Shown: piece after piece, positions 15,984 through 24,470 of the stretch
How the letters are laid out: every line of letters begins with the position of its first letter
Position numbering within the stretch: the stretch's first letter is position 1
Assembly: GCF_036108815.1 (NCBI RefSeq)
Contig: NZ_CP107985.1
Span: 1,054,001 to 1,118,000, forward strand
Reading direction: 5' to 3'
Length of the DNA stretch: 64,000 nucleotides
DNA from: Streptomyces sp. NBC_00353
GTDB taxonomy: Bacteria > Actinomycetota > Actinomycetes > Streptomycetales > Streptomycetaceae
Made by a program: the position numbers and the translations under genes
Notes under the pieces: model-generated
Told to the model about the DNA's origin: nothing
The model's database searches: none
The model's input: only the letters and a program-made list of their open reading frames with translations

Positions 15984-16904
15984 TCAGGACGGTGTGTGCG
16001 GGTTCGCCTCGTCGGTCGCGGACGGGCGCGCTGCGGGTTGGGGCGCGGTCATGTCCAGCAGCAGCATGGCGTCGTGGTCGGGAGTGCCGGGCTCGGCGAG
16101 GTAGACACCGAGGCGCTGGCCCGGAGTGCCCTCCAGCTGCATGGACTGGGCGGCGAGCGTGATCGTGCCGACGTGCGGGTGGTGGAACGTCTTGTGTGCC
16201 GACTTGCGGCCGGTGACGTCGTAACGCTCCCACAGCTTGGCGAAGTCAGGGCTCTTGACCAGCAGTTCACCGACGAGGGCGGTCAGGTCGGGGGCGTCGG
16301 GCGCGGTTCCGGCCAGGGCGCGCAGGCGGGCGACGCAGGCGCGGACCTGCTTGTCCCAGTCGGGGAACAGGCCGCGGGCCGCGGGGTGCAGGAAGAAGTA
16401 GCGGGCGAGGTTCCGCTGCTTGGCGGGCCAGTCGTCCAGCCCCGCATACAGGGCCAGCCCTCCGGGGTTCCAGGCGAGCAGGTCCATGCTGCGGCTGATG
16501 ACGTACGCCGGACTCGGGCGCAGCGTCTCCAGCAGCAGCTTCAGGTGAGGGCGCACGGTGCGACTCGGTGCGGGCGGCGGCTCGGGCGCGTAGCGGGCGG
16601 CGCGGGCGGCCAGCTCCCGCAGATGGTGGTGCTGCTGGTCGTCCAGCTGCAGGGCGCGGGCGAGGGCGTCGAGCACGGAGGGGCTGGGGCGGGTCTCCTT
16701 GCCACGCTCGAGGCGGACGTAGTAGTCGATGCTGATGCCGGCCAGGGTGGCCAGCTCCTCGCGGCGCAGACCCGGGGTACGGCGCAGGCCCGCGCCGACG
16801 GTGAGGCCGACCTGGTCGGGCGTGGTCTGGGTGCGGCGGGCACGCAGAAACCGGCCCAGCTCGGAGCCGCCGTCGCTGCCGCTGCTGCTGTCCTGGGATG
16901 CCAT
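15984..16904 (-). CDS. XRE-family regulator with MmyB-like ligand domain
   Basis: A 306-aa protein. The N-terminal helix-turn-helix is LGRFLRARRTQTTPDQVGL, then RRTPGLRREELATLAGISIDYYVRLERGKETRPSPSVLDALARALQLD. The C-terminal MmyB-like domain of about 190 residues contains SPAYVISRSMDLLAWNPGGLALYAG and WERYDVTGRKSAHKTFHHPHVG. Such proteins are thought to bind fatty acids. It is divergent from the MFS gene at 17025, and in related loci this type of regulator controls adjacent oxidoreductase or MFS genes. The start is the ATG at 16904. Confidence 0.9.
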   Translation of the reverse strand: MASQDSSSGSDGGSELGRFLRARRTQTTPDQVGLTVGAGLRRTPGLRREELATLAGISIDYYVRLERGKETRPSPSVLDALARALQLDDQQHHHLRELAARAARYAPEPPPAPSRTVRPHLKLLLETLRPSPAYVISRSMDLLAWNPGGLALYAGLDDWPAKQRNLARYFFLHPAARGLFPDWDKQVRACVARLRALAGTAPDAPDLTALVGELLVKSPDFAKLWERYDVTGRKSAHKTFHHPHVGTITLAAQSMQLEGTPGQRLGVYLAEPGTPDHDAMLLLDMTAPQPAARPSATDEANPHTPS

Positions 16905-17024
16905 GTACTTCAGTCTCACACCCTCTGACCTGTATGGCAGGCGTGCTGGGGGGCCCTGTCATTACCCCTGAACGCCATTCCCCTGCATAACCCGGCCTGC
17001 CTGTCCGGCGCGCGGGGCGGCACG

Positions 17025-18593
17025 GTGGATGACGTCGCCACTTCACCCCTCTCCAGTTGGAGCGCCCCCCTCGTGTACACCACCTGCACAACGTCCCTCC
17101 CAGAGGCGGGACAGGCCACAGCAACGCGGCGTCCGGGCTCTGCTGTGGCACTGGGGGCCGCGCTGCTGGGGTTCTTTGTCATCACACTGGACGCCTTGGT
17201 CGTCAACGTGGCACTGCCGTCGATCCGGAACAGTCTGGGCGGCGGCATCACAGGGCTGCAGTGGGTGATCGATGGCTACACGCTGATGTTCGCCGCTCTG
17301 CTGCTGTCGGCAGGCTCGCTGACCGACCGGCTCGGGGCCCGCCGCACCTTCGCTGTCGGCCTGGCCGTGTTCGTGGCTGCCTCCGCCGTCTGCGGACTGG
17401 CGCCGAATCTGGGGGTGCTTGTCGCCGCGCGGCTGGTGCAGGGCGCCGGCGCCGCGGTGATCGTGCCGTCCTCTCTGGCGCTGATTCGGGAGGCGTTCCC
17501 GGATGCGGGCAAGCGGGCGAAGGCAATCTCCGTGTGGGCGCTGGGCGGCTCCGTCGGCTCGGCGGCGGGTCCGGTCGCGGGTGGTTTCCTCAGTCAGGTC
17601 GATTGGCGGCTGATCTTCTTCGTCAACCTGCCCGCCGGCTTGATCGCGCTGTTCCTCCTGACACGCACCCACCGCTCGCCGCGCTCGGAGCAGGCGCCGT
17701 TCGACTGGACGGGACAGCTCTCGGCGATCGTCGCGATGGGCGCGTTGACGTTCGGGGCAATCAAGACCGGTGCCGACGGCTTCACCGCGGTGCAGGCGCT
17801 CGTCTCGTTCGCACTGGCCGTGGTCGCGGCCGTGGTGTTCGTTGTGGCGCAGGCCCGCGGTCCACATTCCATGATCGGATCGACGCTGCTGCGCGAGCGC
17901 ACCATGGTGGTCTCGGCCGCGATCGGCTTTGCGCTGAATGTCGGCTTCTACGGCATGATCTTCCTGCTCAGTCTGTACCTGCAGCAGGCCAAGGGAATGT
18001 CCGCGCCGGCCACCGGGCTGGCGTTCGTACCCATGACCCTGCTGACCGCGTTCATCAGCCCCACCGCGGCCTGGTTCGCCGCACGGTTCGGCCCCCGCAT
18101 GCCGGTGATCACCGGGCAGGTGGCCATGATGGCCGGCCTGATCCTGTTGGCGCTCGTGCCTGCCTCCGCGCCGACGTGGCTGCTGATCGCCGCGATGGTC
18201 CCGGTCGGTGCAGGTGGTTCGCTGGCTGTCCCCGCCTTGACTTCCCTGCTGCTCGACCAGGTGGCAGCCGGGCGGGCCGGCACGGCCAGCGGCGTGCTGA
18301 ACACCTCCCGCCAGATCGGCGGAGCGCTCGCCGTTGCAGTCTTCGGCGCGCTCATCGCCGACCATGACCACCTGGCAGCGGGGCTTGAGACCAGCCTGCT
18401 CATCGCCGCCGCAGCACTCCTGCTCACCACCGCGGCAAGCTTCCTGCTCGGCCCACCACCCGCTCGTGAACCGACAAGCCACGCCGCCGGCGGCACCGAG
18501 CCGGCCACCGAGCAGATCGACAAGCTCGGCAGCCTGCCCCCGGTCGTCGGCGCGACCCACACGCAAGCCGGGCGGCAGTTGCTCGAACGCTGA
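17025..18593 (+). CDS. DHA2-type MFS drug exporter (EmrB/QacA family, 14 TM)
   Basis: A protein of up to 522 aa with 14 membrane segments starting at about residue 42 (ALGAALLGFFVITLDALVVNVALPSI, the usual TM1 with the LDxTVVNVALP motif). Motif A is GSLTDRLGARRTF and motif C is in TM5 (VGSAAGPVAGG). It would extrude hydrophobic drugs using the proton gradient. The start is uncertain: GTG at 17025 gives a 40-residue N-terminal tail, and later GTG codons are possible. It faces an XRE/MmyB regulator and precedes an alcohol dehydrogenase and an aldo-keto reductase on the same strand, suggesting joint control. Confidence 0.9.
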   Translation: MDDVATSPLSSWSAPLVYTTCTTSLPEAGQATATRRPGSAVALGAALLGFFVITLDALVVNVALPSIRNSLGGGITGLQWVIDGYTLMFAALLLSAGSLTDRLGARRTFAVGLAVFVAASAVCGLAPNLGVLVAARLVQGAGAAVIVPSSLALIREAFPDAGKRAKAISVWALGGSVGSAAGPVAGGFLSQVDWRLIFFVNLPAGLIALFLLTRTHRSPRSEQAPFDWTGQLSAIVAMGALTFGAIKTGADGFTAVQALVSFALAVVAAVVFVVAQARGPHSMIGSTLLRERTMVVSAAIGFALNVGFYGMIFLLSLYLQQAKGMSAPATGLAFVPMTLLTAFISPTAAWFAARFGPRMPVITGQVAMMAGLILLALVPASAPTWLLIAAMVPVGAGGSLAVPALTSLLLDQVAAGRAGTASGVLNTSRQIGGALAVAVFGALIADHDHLAAGLETSLLIAAAALLLTTAASFLLGPPPAREPTSHAAGGTEPATEQIDKLGSLPPVVGATHTQAGRQLLER

Positions 18594-18745
18594 CCCGGCC
18601 CCCACCCCGCACGTCTTCGTCCTTCGACCTGATGGCACCGGCCCGGTGCCAGGACGTGCCCCGATCGTGCAGTACCAGGCCGAACCTCCCAGAAACGCCC
18701 TCTCCGCCGCGAACGGCGGGAACCTCCAGAACAGGAGCACCAACC

Positions 18746-19780
18746 ATGCGTGCAGCAGTGATGTACGGAGCCGGAAACGTCCGGATCGAGGACCGTCCCG
18801 ACCCGAAGATCCAGCAGCCCACCGACGCCGTCGTGCGCACCGTCCTGTCGTGCGTGTGCGGCAGCGACCTGTGGCCCTACAAGTCGATGCCCGCCGCCGA
18901 CACCGGCCGCCCCATGGGACACGAGTTCCTCGGCGTGGTGGAGGAGACCGGTGCACAGGTCACCTCCGTCAAGCCGGGAGACCTGGTCGTCACCCCGTTC
19001 AAGTACTGCGACAACACCTGCGACTTCTGCGCCAGGGGCCTGCACACCTCGTGCCGTCATGGAGGCCGGTACGGCTTTGCCGGCGTGGACGGCGGTCAGG
19101 GCGAGGCGGTGCGCGTCCCGCAGGCCGACGGCACCCTGGTCAAACTGCCCGTCGGCACCGACTCTGCAATGCTGCCCTCGCTGCTGACCCTGTCGGACGT
19201 GATGGGCACCGGTCACCACGGCGCCGTCACGGCCGGCGTCAGCCACGGCGACTCCGTGCTGGTCATCGGAGACGGCGCGGTCGGCCTCTGCGCGGTCATC
19301 GCCGCCAGGCGGCTCGGTGCCGAGCAGATCATCCTCATGGGGCGGCACACCGACCGCACCGACCTGGGCCGCGAGTTCGGCGCTTCCGACGTCGTTGCCG
19401 AGCGCGGCGAAGAAGGCGTCGCCCGTGTACGGGACCTGACCGGCGGCAACGGCGTCGAGAAGGTGATCGAGGCCGTCGGCACCCGCCAGGCGCTGGAGAC
19501 CGCTCTCGGCGCGGTCATCGACGGCGGCACCATCAGCCGCCTGGGCGTCCCGCAGTACGAGGAAGGGCCCGTAGGCCCGTCCATGATCATGCGGAACATC
19601 ACCCTCACAGGCGGTGCCAGCCCGGCCCGCGCCTACATCGACGAGCTACTGCCGGACGTCCTGGACGGCAGCATCGACCCCGGCCGCGTCTTCGACAAGA
19701 ACTTCTCCCTCGACCAGGTTCCGGACGCCTACCGGTCCATGGCCGACCGCCGCGTCCTCAAGGCCCTCATCACCCTCTGA
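18746..19780 (+). CDS. zinc-dependent alcohol dehydrogenase (MDR superfamily)
   Basis: A 344-aa medium-chain dehydrogenase. The catalytic zinc site is formed by Cys38 in CVCGSD and the GHE motif (His59, Glu60). Structural zinc ligands lie in CDNTCDFCARGLHTSC (Cys88, 92, 95, 103). The Rossmann motif is GDGAVGLCA. It oxidises an alcohol or reduces an aldehyde with NAD(P). The ATG at 18746 follows ACAGGAGCACC. It is 150 bp after the MFS gene and 75 bp before an aldo-keto reductase, all on the plus strand. The substrate is unknown. Confidence 0.92.
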   Translation: MRAAVMYGAGNVRIEDRPDPKIQQPTDAVVRTVLSCVCGSDLWPYKSMPAADTGRPMGHEFLGVVEETGAQVTSVKPGDLVVTPFKYCDNTCDFCARGLHTSCRHGGRYGFAGVDGGQGEAVRVPQADGTLVKLPVGTDSAMLPSLLTLSDVMGTGHHGAVTAGVSHGDSVLVIGDGAVGLCAVIAARRLGAEQIILMGRHTDRTDLGREFGASDVVAERGEEGVARVRDLTGGNGVEKVIEAVGTRQALETALGAVIDGGTISRLGVPQYEEGPVGPSMIMRNITLTGGASPARAYIDELLPDVLDGSIDPGRVFDKNFSLDQVPDAYRSMADRRVLKALITL

Positions 19781-19854
19781 CCGGTACCGCCACCCGCGCG
19801 GTGCCGGTCCCGGGCGACCACTGACCGGCAGACCCCCGCCCGTACCCATTCGAA

Positions 19855-20718
19855 ATGGAAAATCCGATGCAGACCGTCACCTTGAACAACCGCGTCGAAA
19901 TGCCGATCCTCGGCTTCGGCGTGTTCCAGATCCCGCCGGAGGAGACCGAGCAGGCCGTCACCGACGCCCTCGCGGCCGGCTACCGGCTGCTCGACACCGC
20001 CGCCGCATACCAGAACGAAGAGGCCGTCGGCCGCGCGATCAAGAACAGCGGCGTCCCGCGCGAAGAGCTGTTCGTCACCACCAAGTTGTGGATCCAGGAC
20101 GCGCCAGCGCAGGGGAACACCAAGCGCGCCTTCGAGACATCGCTGAACAAGCTCGGTCTCGACTACCTCGACCTGTACCTGATGCACCAGCCCTACGGCG
20201 ACGTGTACGGCCAGTGGCGCGCCATGCAGGACCTCTACCGCGAGGGCCATATCAAGGCGATCGGCGTTGCCAACTTCTACCCCGACCGGCTCGTCGACCT
20301 CATCGTCAACAACGACGTCACGCCCGCGATCAACCAGATCGAGACCCACCCCTTTTTCCAGCGCACCGCCGACCAGGAACTCATGCGCGAGCACGGGGTC
20401 CAGATCCAGTCGTGGGGCGGGTTCGCCGAAGGCCGCAACAATCTGTTCACTCACCCGGTCCTGAGCGGGATCGCCGAGAAACACGGAAAGTCCGTGGCTC
20501 AGGTCGCGCTGCGCTGGCTGGTCCAGCGCGGCGTCGTCGCGATCCCCAAGTCGGTGCGCACTGAGCGCATGGCGGAGAACATCGACGTCTTCGACTTCGC
20601 ACTCACCGACGACCAGATGGCGTCCATCGCCACCTTGGACACCGGCGGCTCGCTGTTCTTCGACCACCGCGACCCCGCCGTTGTCGGCCGACTCGGCAAG
20701 CGGCGCCTGGACAACTGA
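19855..20718 (+). CDS. aldo-keto reductase (AKR5-like, 2,5-diketo-D-gluconate reductase type)
   Basis: A 287-aa TIM-barrel AKR with the full catalytic tetrad: Asp47, Tyr52, Lys77 and His111 (in DTAAAYQNE, VTTKLWI and LYLMHQP). The C-terminal cofactor site IPKSVRTERMAENIDVFDF would bind NADPH. It reduces carbonyls; AKR5 members act on keto-sugars and small aldehydes. The first ATG is at 19855, but the ATG at 19867 (MQTVTLNN) also fits the family. It is probably cotranscribed with the alcohol dehydrogenase. Confidence 0.92.
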   Translation: MENPMQTVTLNNRVEMPILGFGVFQIPPEETEQAVTDALAAGYRLLDTAAAYQNEEAVGRAIKNSGVPREELFVTTKLWIQDAPAQGNTKRAFETSLNKLGLDYLDLYLMHQPYGDVYGQWRAMQDLYREGHIKAIGVANFYPDRLVDLIVNNDVTPAINQIETHPFFQRTADQELMREHGVQIQSWGGFAEGRNNLFTHPVLSGIAEKHGKSVAQVALRWLVQRGVVAIPKSVRTERMAENIDVFDFALTDDQMASIATLDTGGSLFFDHRDPAVVGRLGKRRLDN

Positions 20719-20734
20719 CCGGTTGTGCCAGCTG

Positions 20735-20909
20735 GCCTCCGCACGGAACCCGGGTGCACCAGCACGCTGACCTGGCCCAGCGAGCCGGCCTGGCCCGAGT
20801 CATCGAAGGGAACCTGGCCGGAGATCGCGATCAGCGGCCCGGACGCGACGACGGCGTGGGTGTAACCGTTGGTGGGAGGCATGCCCTCGGGGCGCACGAT
20901 GTGGCGCAT
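20735..20909 (-). pseudogene. truncated RidA/YjgF-family fragment
   Basis: The minus-strand frame begins MRHIVRPEGMPPTNGYTHAVVASGPLIAISGQVPFDDSGQ, the N-terminal third of a RidA (enamine deaminase) protein. After about 42 residues the similarity stops and the frame runs into sequence antisense to the aldo-keto reductase end. The C-terminal part, including the catalytic Arg and Glu, is missing. It starts 9 bp after the stop of the TIGR03083 gene, so it was the second gene of a unit that has since lost its end. Confidence 0.65.
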
Positions 20910-20918
20910 CGTCAGGTC

Positions 20919-21727
20919 CTACTCATCCGGGTCCCAGGCCAGGAGCAGGTCGAAGAGACGTCGGTCGCCGTCGAGCTTCAGGGAGTCCACCGGAATACGG
21001 CCGTACAGGGCCAGGACCAGCTCACTGGCCGCGCCCCGGAGGGAGGCATCGGCCGTGTCCGGGTCCTCGCCGGCAGCTGTGGCGGGCGTCGTGGCAGGCG
21101 CGGGGAGACGAGTGGCCCGTGCACCGTCGGCGGAGAGCGAGAGGCGCCAGGAACGGCCCTCGGTGGCCTGGTACTCGACGGCAGCGGGCTCATGCGGCCA
21201 GGCGTCCGTCGTTGCGCAGCAGGTGGACAGAAACCCGTCGACACCGTCGAGTGCCGCCTCGTCCGGCAGCGGCTGTGGGACGCCCAGGGTGATCTGGGCG
21301 TCGTAAGTGTGAACCGCGACCTCCTGGAGCTGGTGCCGGGCGACGGCACCGCAGGTCTGAGGCGACTGTGACCCGCCCCACCACGTCCAGCAGCCGCGCG
21401 ATCCGGGCCGGACTCCCGCAGTGCGCTCAGCAACTGCTCCGTGGACTCGGCCGACCAGGCAAGAAGAGCCTCGCGCTCCCGGGGCGCAGCCGGGGCACCC
21501 TCCGAAGCGGTCTCGGCCGGACGAGCCTCGGCAGGCCCTGCGGCGACGGTGGCCGCCCAGCGGCGGTGCCCCCTGCCCAGGTGCTGCACCAGATCCAGCA
21601 GCGTCCACTCGGGGCAGGTCGGCACCTGCACCTCGAGGCTGGGCGCGGGGGCGACCGCGGCCCGGAACGCGACCGACCGTTCGTCGATCAGCCGCAGCAG
21701 AACGGGGAACTCCAGAGTCTTTGCCAC
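20919..21727 (-). pseudogene. TIGR03083 / mycothiol-dependent maleylpyruvate isomerase-like gene with a frameshift
   Basis: The N-terminal half is in one frame (GTG at 21727; FPVLLRLIDERSVAFRAAVA, TCPEWTLLDLVQHLGRGHRRWA, ESTEQLLSALRESGPDRAA). The C-terminal half continues in another (WTWWGGSQSPQTCGAVARHQLQEVAVHTYDAQITLG to LVLALYGRIPVDSLKLDGDRRLFDLLLAWDPDE). The two align end to end with the family of about 265 aa when a one-base change near 21385-21400 is allowed. VPTCPEWTLLDLVQHLG and HxxExxVHTYDAQ are the DinB-fold metal-binding motifs of mycothiol-dependent enzymes. Either the gene is dead or the assembly has a one-base error there. Confidence 0.7.
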
Positions 21728-21958
21728 GCTGACTGTCCATCACCGTGCTCCGACAGCCGGACAGCGATTTTCGCGGCGAAGGCTCTCAGCGTGAGGCAGC
21801 CCGCCCCAAGGTTCCGGCCGACCCTGCCCCAAGGTTCCTGCCGCGCCGCCCCGGGTCACCCGATGACTGAGTGCGGGTGGCCCTTCGGCCTCTGCACCGG
21901 CTGCGATCTGTGCGTCCCCCCGAGGCTCTCGTCCGTAGCGCACGATCGGCCGGGCCCG

Positions 21959-22396
21959 TCAGCCCTTCGCGGGACGCAGCTCGATCTCGTGTCGGTAGGT
22001 CACGATGATGCGCGGCATGGGCAGGCCACTTCTCGTGTCCAGGTGCACAAGGGTCGCTTCCACCTCGGCCGGCCCCGGTGCCACTGGGGCTCCGTGCACG
22101 GGCTTGTCCTGGTTCACCCACGTGTGTTCGACGCCGTCGCACGTTGCTGCCGTACCGCCGATACCGTGCCGCACTTCGCCGGCCCGTACCGTGGAAGACA
22201 CGAAGACCGGCCCGGGACCCGACAACGGCGAACAGCGATAGGTGCCGGAGAGGGTGACAGTTCCGTCCGTGGACACCGTCCCGGTCGGGGCGGCGGACAC
22301 TGCTTGAACATCAGCGGCACCGACCGGACCCGCGGCTGCTGTCAGAAGAGCGCCGCCGATAGCCACGACGCCGGCGGCAACAAGACTTCCTCGCAC
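21959..22396 (-). CDS. small secreted protein, DUF6299-like
   Basis: A 145-aa protein with a clear signal peptide (SLVAAGVVAIGGALLTAAAGPVGAADV, cleavage near residue 28). The beta-rich mature part contains TVTLSGTYRCSPLSGPGPVFVSSTVRAG, ATCDGVEHTW and EATLVHLDTRSGLPMPRIIVTYRHEIEL. It has two cysteines that could form a disulfide. This matches the pattern of the DUF6299 secreted proteins of Streptomyces, of unknown function. The GTG at 22396 is set by a strong AAGGAGATCA site eight bases upstream; the longer frame to 22843 is not used. Confidence 0.8.
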   Translation of the reverse strand: MRGSLVAAGVVAIGGALLTAAAGPVGAADVQAVSAAPTGTVSTDGTVTLSGTYRCSPLSGPGPVFVSSTVRAGEVRHGIGGTAATCDGVEHTWVNQDKPVHGAPVAPGPAEVEATLVHLDTRSGLPMPRIIVTYRHEIELRPAKG

Positions 22397-22802
22397 TTTC
22401 TGATCTCCTTGATCGTAAGAACCTTCCTGCAGCTCAACGAGATGCCTCGGGGGTGGAAACGACGACCGGAGCAGTTGCAGCGCGCAATACGCCACCTGGC
22501 CGTAGCCGTACGAGACCAGGGCCGGCACGAGCGGCTGCGGCTGGGCGAAGTCTCCGGTGCCCGCACCGAGCGACCGCGCGCCACAGGCTCGCCGAGGTGA
22601 CCAGCTTGCTCGCGCCCGGCGACCGCAGCCGCTGAGACGCGGGTACCAAAGCCCTTGCAGTCCGCTCGGCCGGATCCCCGCAAGAGCCGGCGCCCAGCGC
22701 GACGCGGCTGGATTCGACTTGCGCAGCTCGCCGGGATCGTCCGGCCGGCTCTCCTCGCCTATGCCGTATGCGTAGGCCTCAGCGACGACCCTGCGCTCAC
22801 CA
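22397..22802. other. intergenic stretch, no gene recognised
   Basis: Lies between the DUF6299-like gene and the MFS gene. A minus-strand frame (VDGERRVVAEAYAYGIGEESRPDDPGELRKS) is continuous but shows no family motif; it could be a relic. Confidence 0.35.
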
Positions 22803-24101
22803 TCAACGCGTAACACCGGGGGCAGGCGCGGGTCCAGGAACATCGCGCATGTGGCGGAGCGGGGAGAAGAACACGAACCAGCCGGCTGCCCAGGAACCGA
22901 TGAACGCCAGCCAGAGTGTGGGCCGCACCCCGATCAGCGTGCCGAGTGCCCCGCCAAGGATGCCGCCGAGCGGCAGTGTGCCCCACACGACCCAGCGCAC
23001 GGCCGCGTTCATCCGGCCCATCAGCTCCGGCGGTGTCACCGACTGCCGATAGCTGAGTTGCGCGACGTTGTACACCATCCCGGAGAAGTACGCGATGCCC
23101 CAGCCCAGCGGGAACAGCAGCACCCCCCAGCCTCGCCAGGCGGCCGCCGCAATGACCTGCGGCGCGCTGAACACCAGCATCGACACCCAGATGATCCGCG
23201 CCGAGCCGATCCTCTTGGCGAGCCGGCCTGCGAACACTCCCCCGGCGATCCCGCCGACAGCCGAGCCCGCCACGACCAGCCCGATCAGCCCGGGACGCAC
23301 ATGCAGTACCCGGACGAGGAAAATCATCGCCAGCGCCGAACTCATGCCGCTGAACAGGTTCGCGGTGCCCGTGCACGCCACGACCCTCCGCAATATCTTG
23401 TGCCCGACGACGAACCTCAATCCCTCTGCGATCTGGCTCCGCAACGTCTCGCCCTCGCGCCGCGCGGGCGGCGGCTCCTCGCGCGTCCTGATTCCGGATA
23501 TCGAGCAGACCGAGATCGCGTACGAGATCGCGTCGGCCGTCATCGCCCCCGCGGCGCCGAACGCCGCGACCAGTCCCCCGCCCAGGCTGGGTCCCCCGAG
23601 TTGCGCGAACGCCTGGGTGGTCCCCAGTTTGCCGTTGGCGTCCATCCGGAGATCGGCGCGGATCAGCGACGGCACATAACTCTGGTACGAGACGTCGAAG
23701 AACACCGTGCACACGCCGGCTGTCACGGCGACGGTGTAGAGCTGCGTCATCGTCAGGTTGCCGAGGGCAGCCACCACCGGGACCGAGCCGACGATCAGCA
23801 GGCGGAGAATGTTGCAGATGATCATGATGGAGCGTTTGGAGCCCCGGTCCACGAGCGCGCCTGCGGGCAGCGCGATCACCGCGAACGCCGCTGTGGTGGC
23901 GGCGGTCAGCAGCCCTACCTCAAACGTGCTCGCCTTGAGCGCGACGACCGCAACGAGCGGCAGTGCGATCTGGGTGACCGCCGAGCCCATCTCGCTGACC
24001 GTCTGACCGCTCCACAGCAGCATGAAATCCCGCTGCCGCCACAGGCTCGGACCATCGGTCTCCGACCCGACATCCTGCAGATCCTTCGCCACTTCCGTCA
24101 C
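22803..24101 (-). CDS. MFS transporter (MFS_3 / EntS-like, 12 TM)
   Basis: A 432-aa MFS permease of the EntS / MFS_3 group. TM1 begins LLWSGQTVSEMGSAVTQIALPLVAV, motif A is PAGALVDRGSKRSIMI, and the FFDVSYQSYVPSLIRADL stretch between TM4 and TM5 is typical of this group. The start is a GTG at 24101 behind GGAG. EntS-type proteins export siderophores or macrolide-like compounds; the substrate here is unknown. It closely resembles the second MFS_3 gene at 44082-45407 (same FFDV-Y motif and GLRFVVGH segment), so the window holds two paralogues. Confidence 0.9.
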   Translation of the reverse strand: MTEVAKDLQDVGSETDGPSLWRQRDFMLLWSGQTVSEMGSAVTQIALPLVAVVALKASTFEVGLLTAATTAAFAVIALPAGALVDRGSKRSIMIICNILRLLIVGSVPVVAALGNLTMTQLYTVAVTAGVCTVFFDVSYQSYVPSLIRADLRMDANGKLGTTQAFAQLGGPSLGGGLVAAFGAAGAMTADAISYAISVCSISGIRTREEPPPARREGETLRSQIAEGLRFVVGHKILRRVVACTGTANLFSGMSSALAMIFLVRVLHVRPGLIGLVVAGSAVGGIAGGVFAGRLAKRIGSARIIWVSMLVFSAPQVIAAAAWRGWGVLLFPLGWGIAYFSGMVYNVAQLSYRQSVTPPELMGRMNAAVRWVVWGTLPLGGILGGALGTLIGVRPTLWLAFIGSWAAGWFVFFSPLRHMRDVPGPAPAPGVTR

Positions 24102-24470
24102 AGCACCAACTCCGCTCTCATACCCACGGCTCGGACTATGCCGCTGATCACCAACACGCCGACACGATGCTCTCGGTTCTCACCGACATCTCGCGGCATC
24201 TCGTGGGGCTGCTTCGGTTCGGCAGGCGGGTACGCGGACACTGCGGGCTCCTCCGTCAGAAGCTCTTTCTGAACCCGGAGCGTCGGGGGGCGGTGGCCGA
24301 CTCGGGGCGATAGACAGGAGGGACGACCGACAGCGAGCCGACTATTGGCGGCCCGGGACAGGCTCAGCCCGAGCGGTGTGACCTGTGTGGGACCCCCATA
24401 CCGGTGGGTGAAGGTGAGTTATGCACGCCCGCCAGGTAGGACGGCTTGCGCGGCGGCATCGGGAGAGCCC
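24102..24470. other. intergenic region between MFS and GAF-PP2C genes
   Basis: Holds the divergent promoters of both genes. A short plus-strand frame starting MLSVLTDISRHLVGLLRFG at about 24168 runs to a stop at 24314 but resembles nothing known. Confidence 0.35.

Noticed and set aside
17043..18956. 637-aa minus-strand open frame
   Set aside because: Shadow of the MFS gene: composition full of Arg, Gly, Gln and His and no family motif.
22851..24272. 473-aa plus-strand open frame
   Set aside because: Antisense to the MFS gene; very rich in Arg, Asp, His and Gln, typical of a shadow frame.
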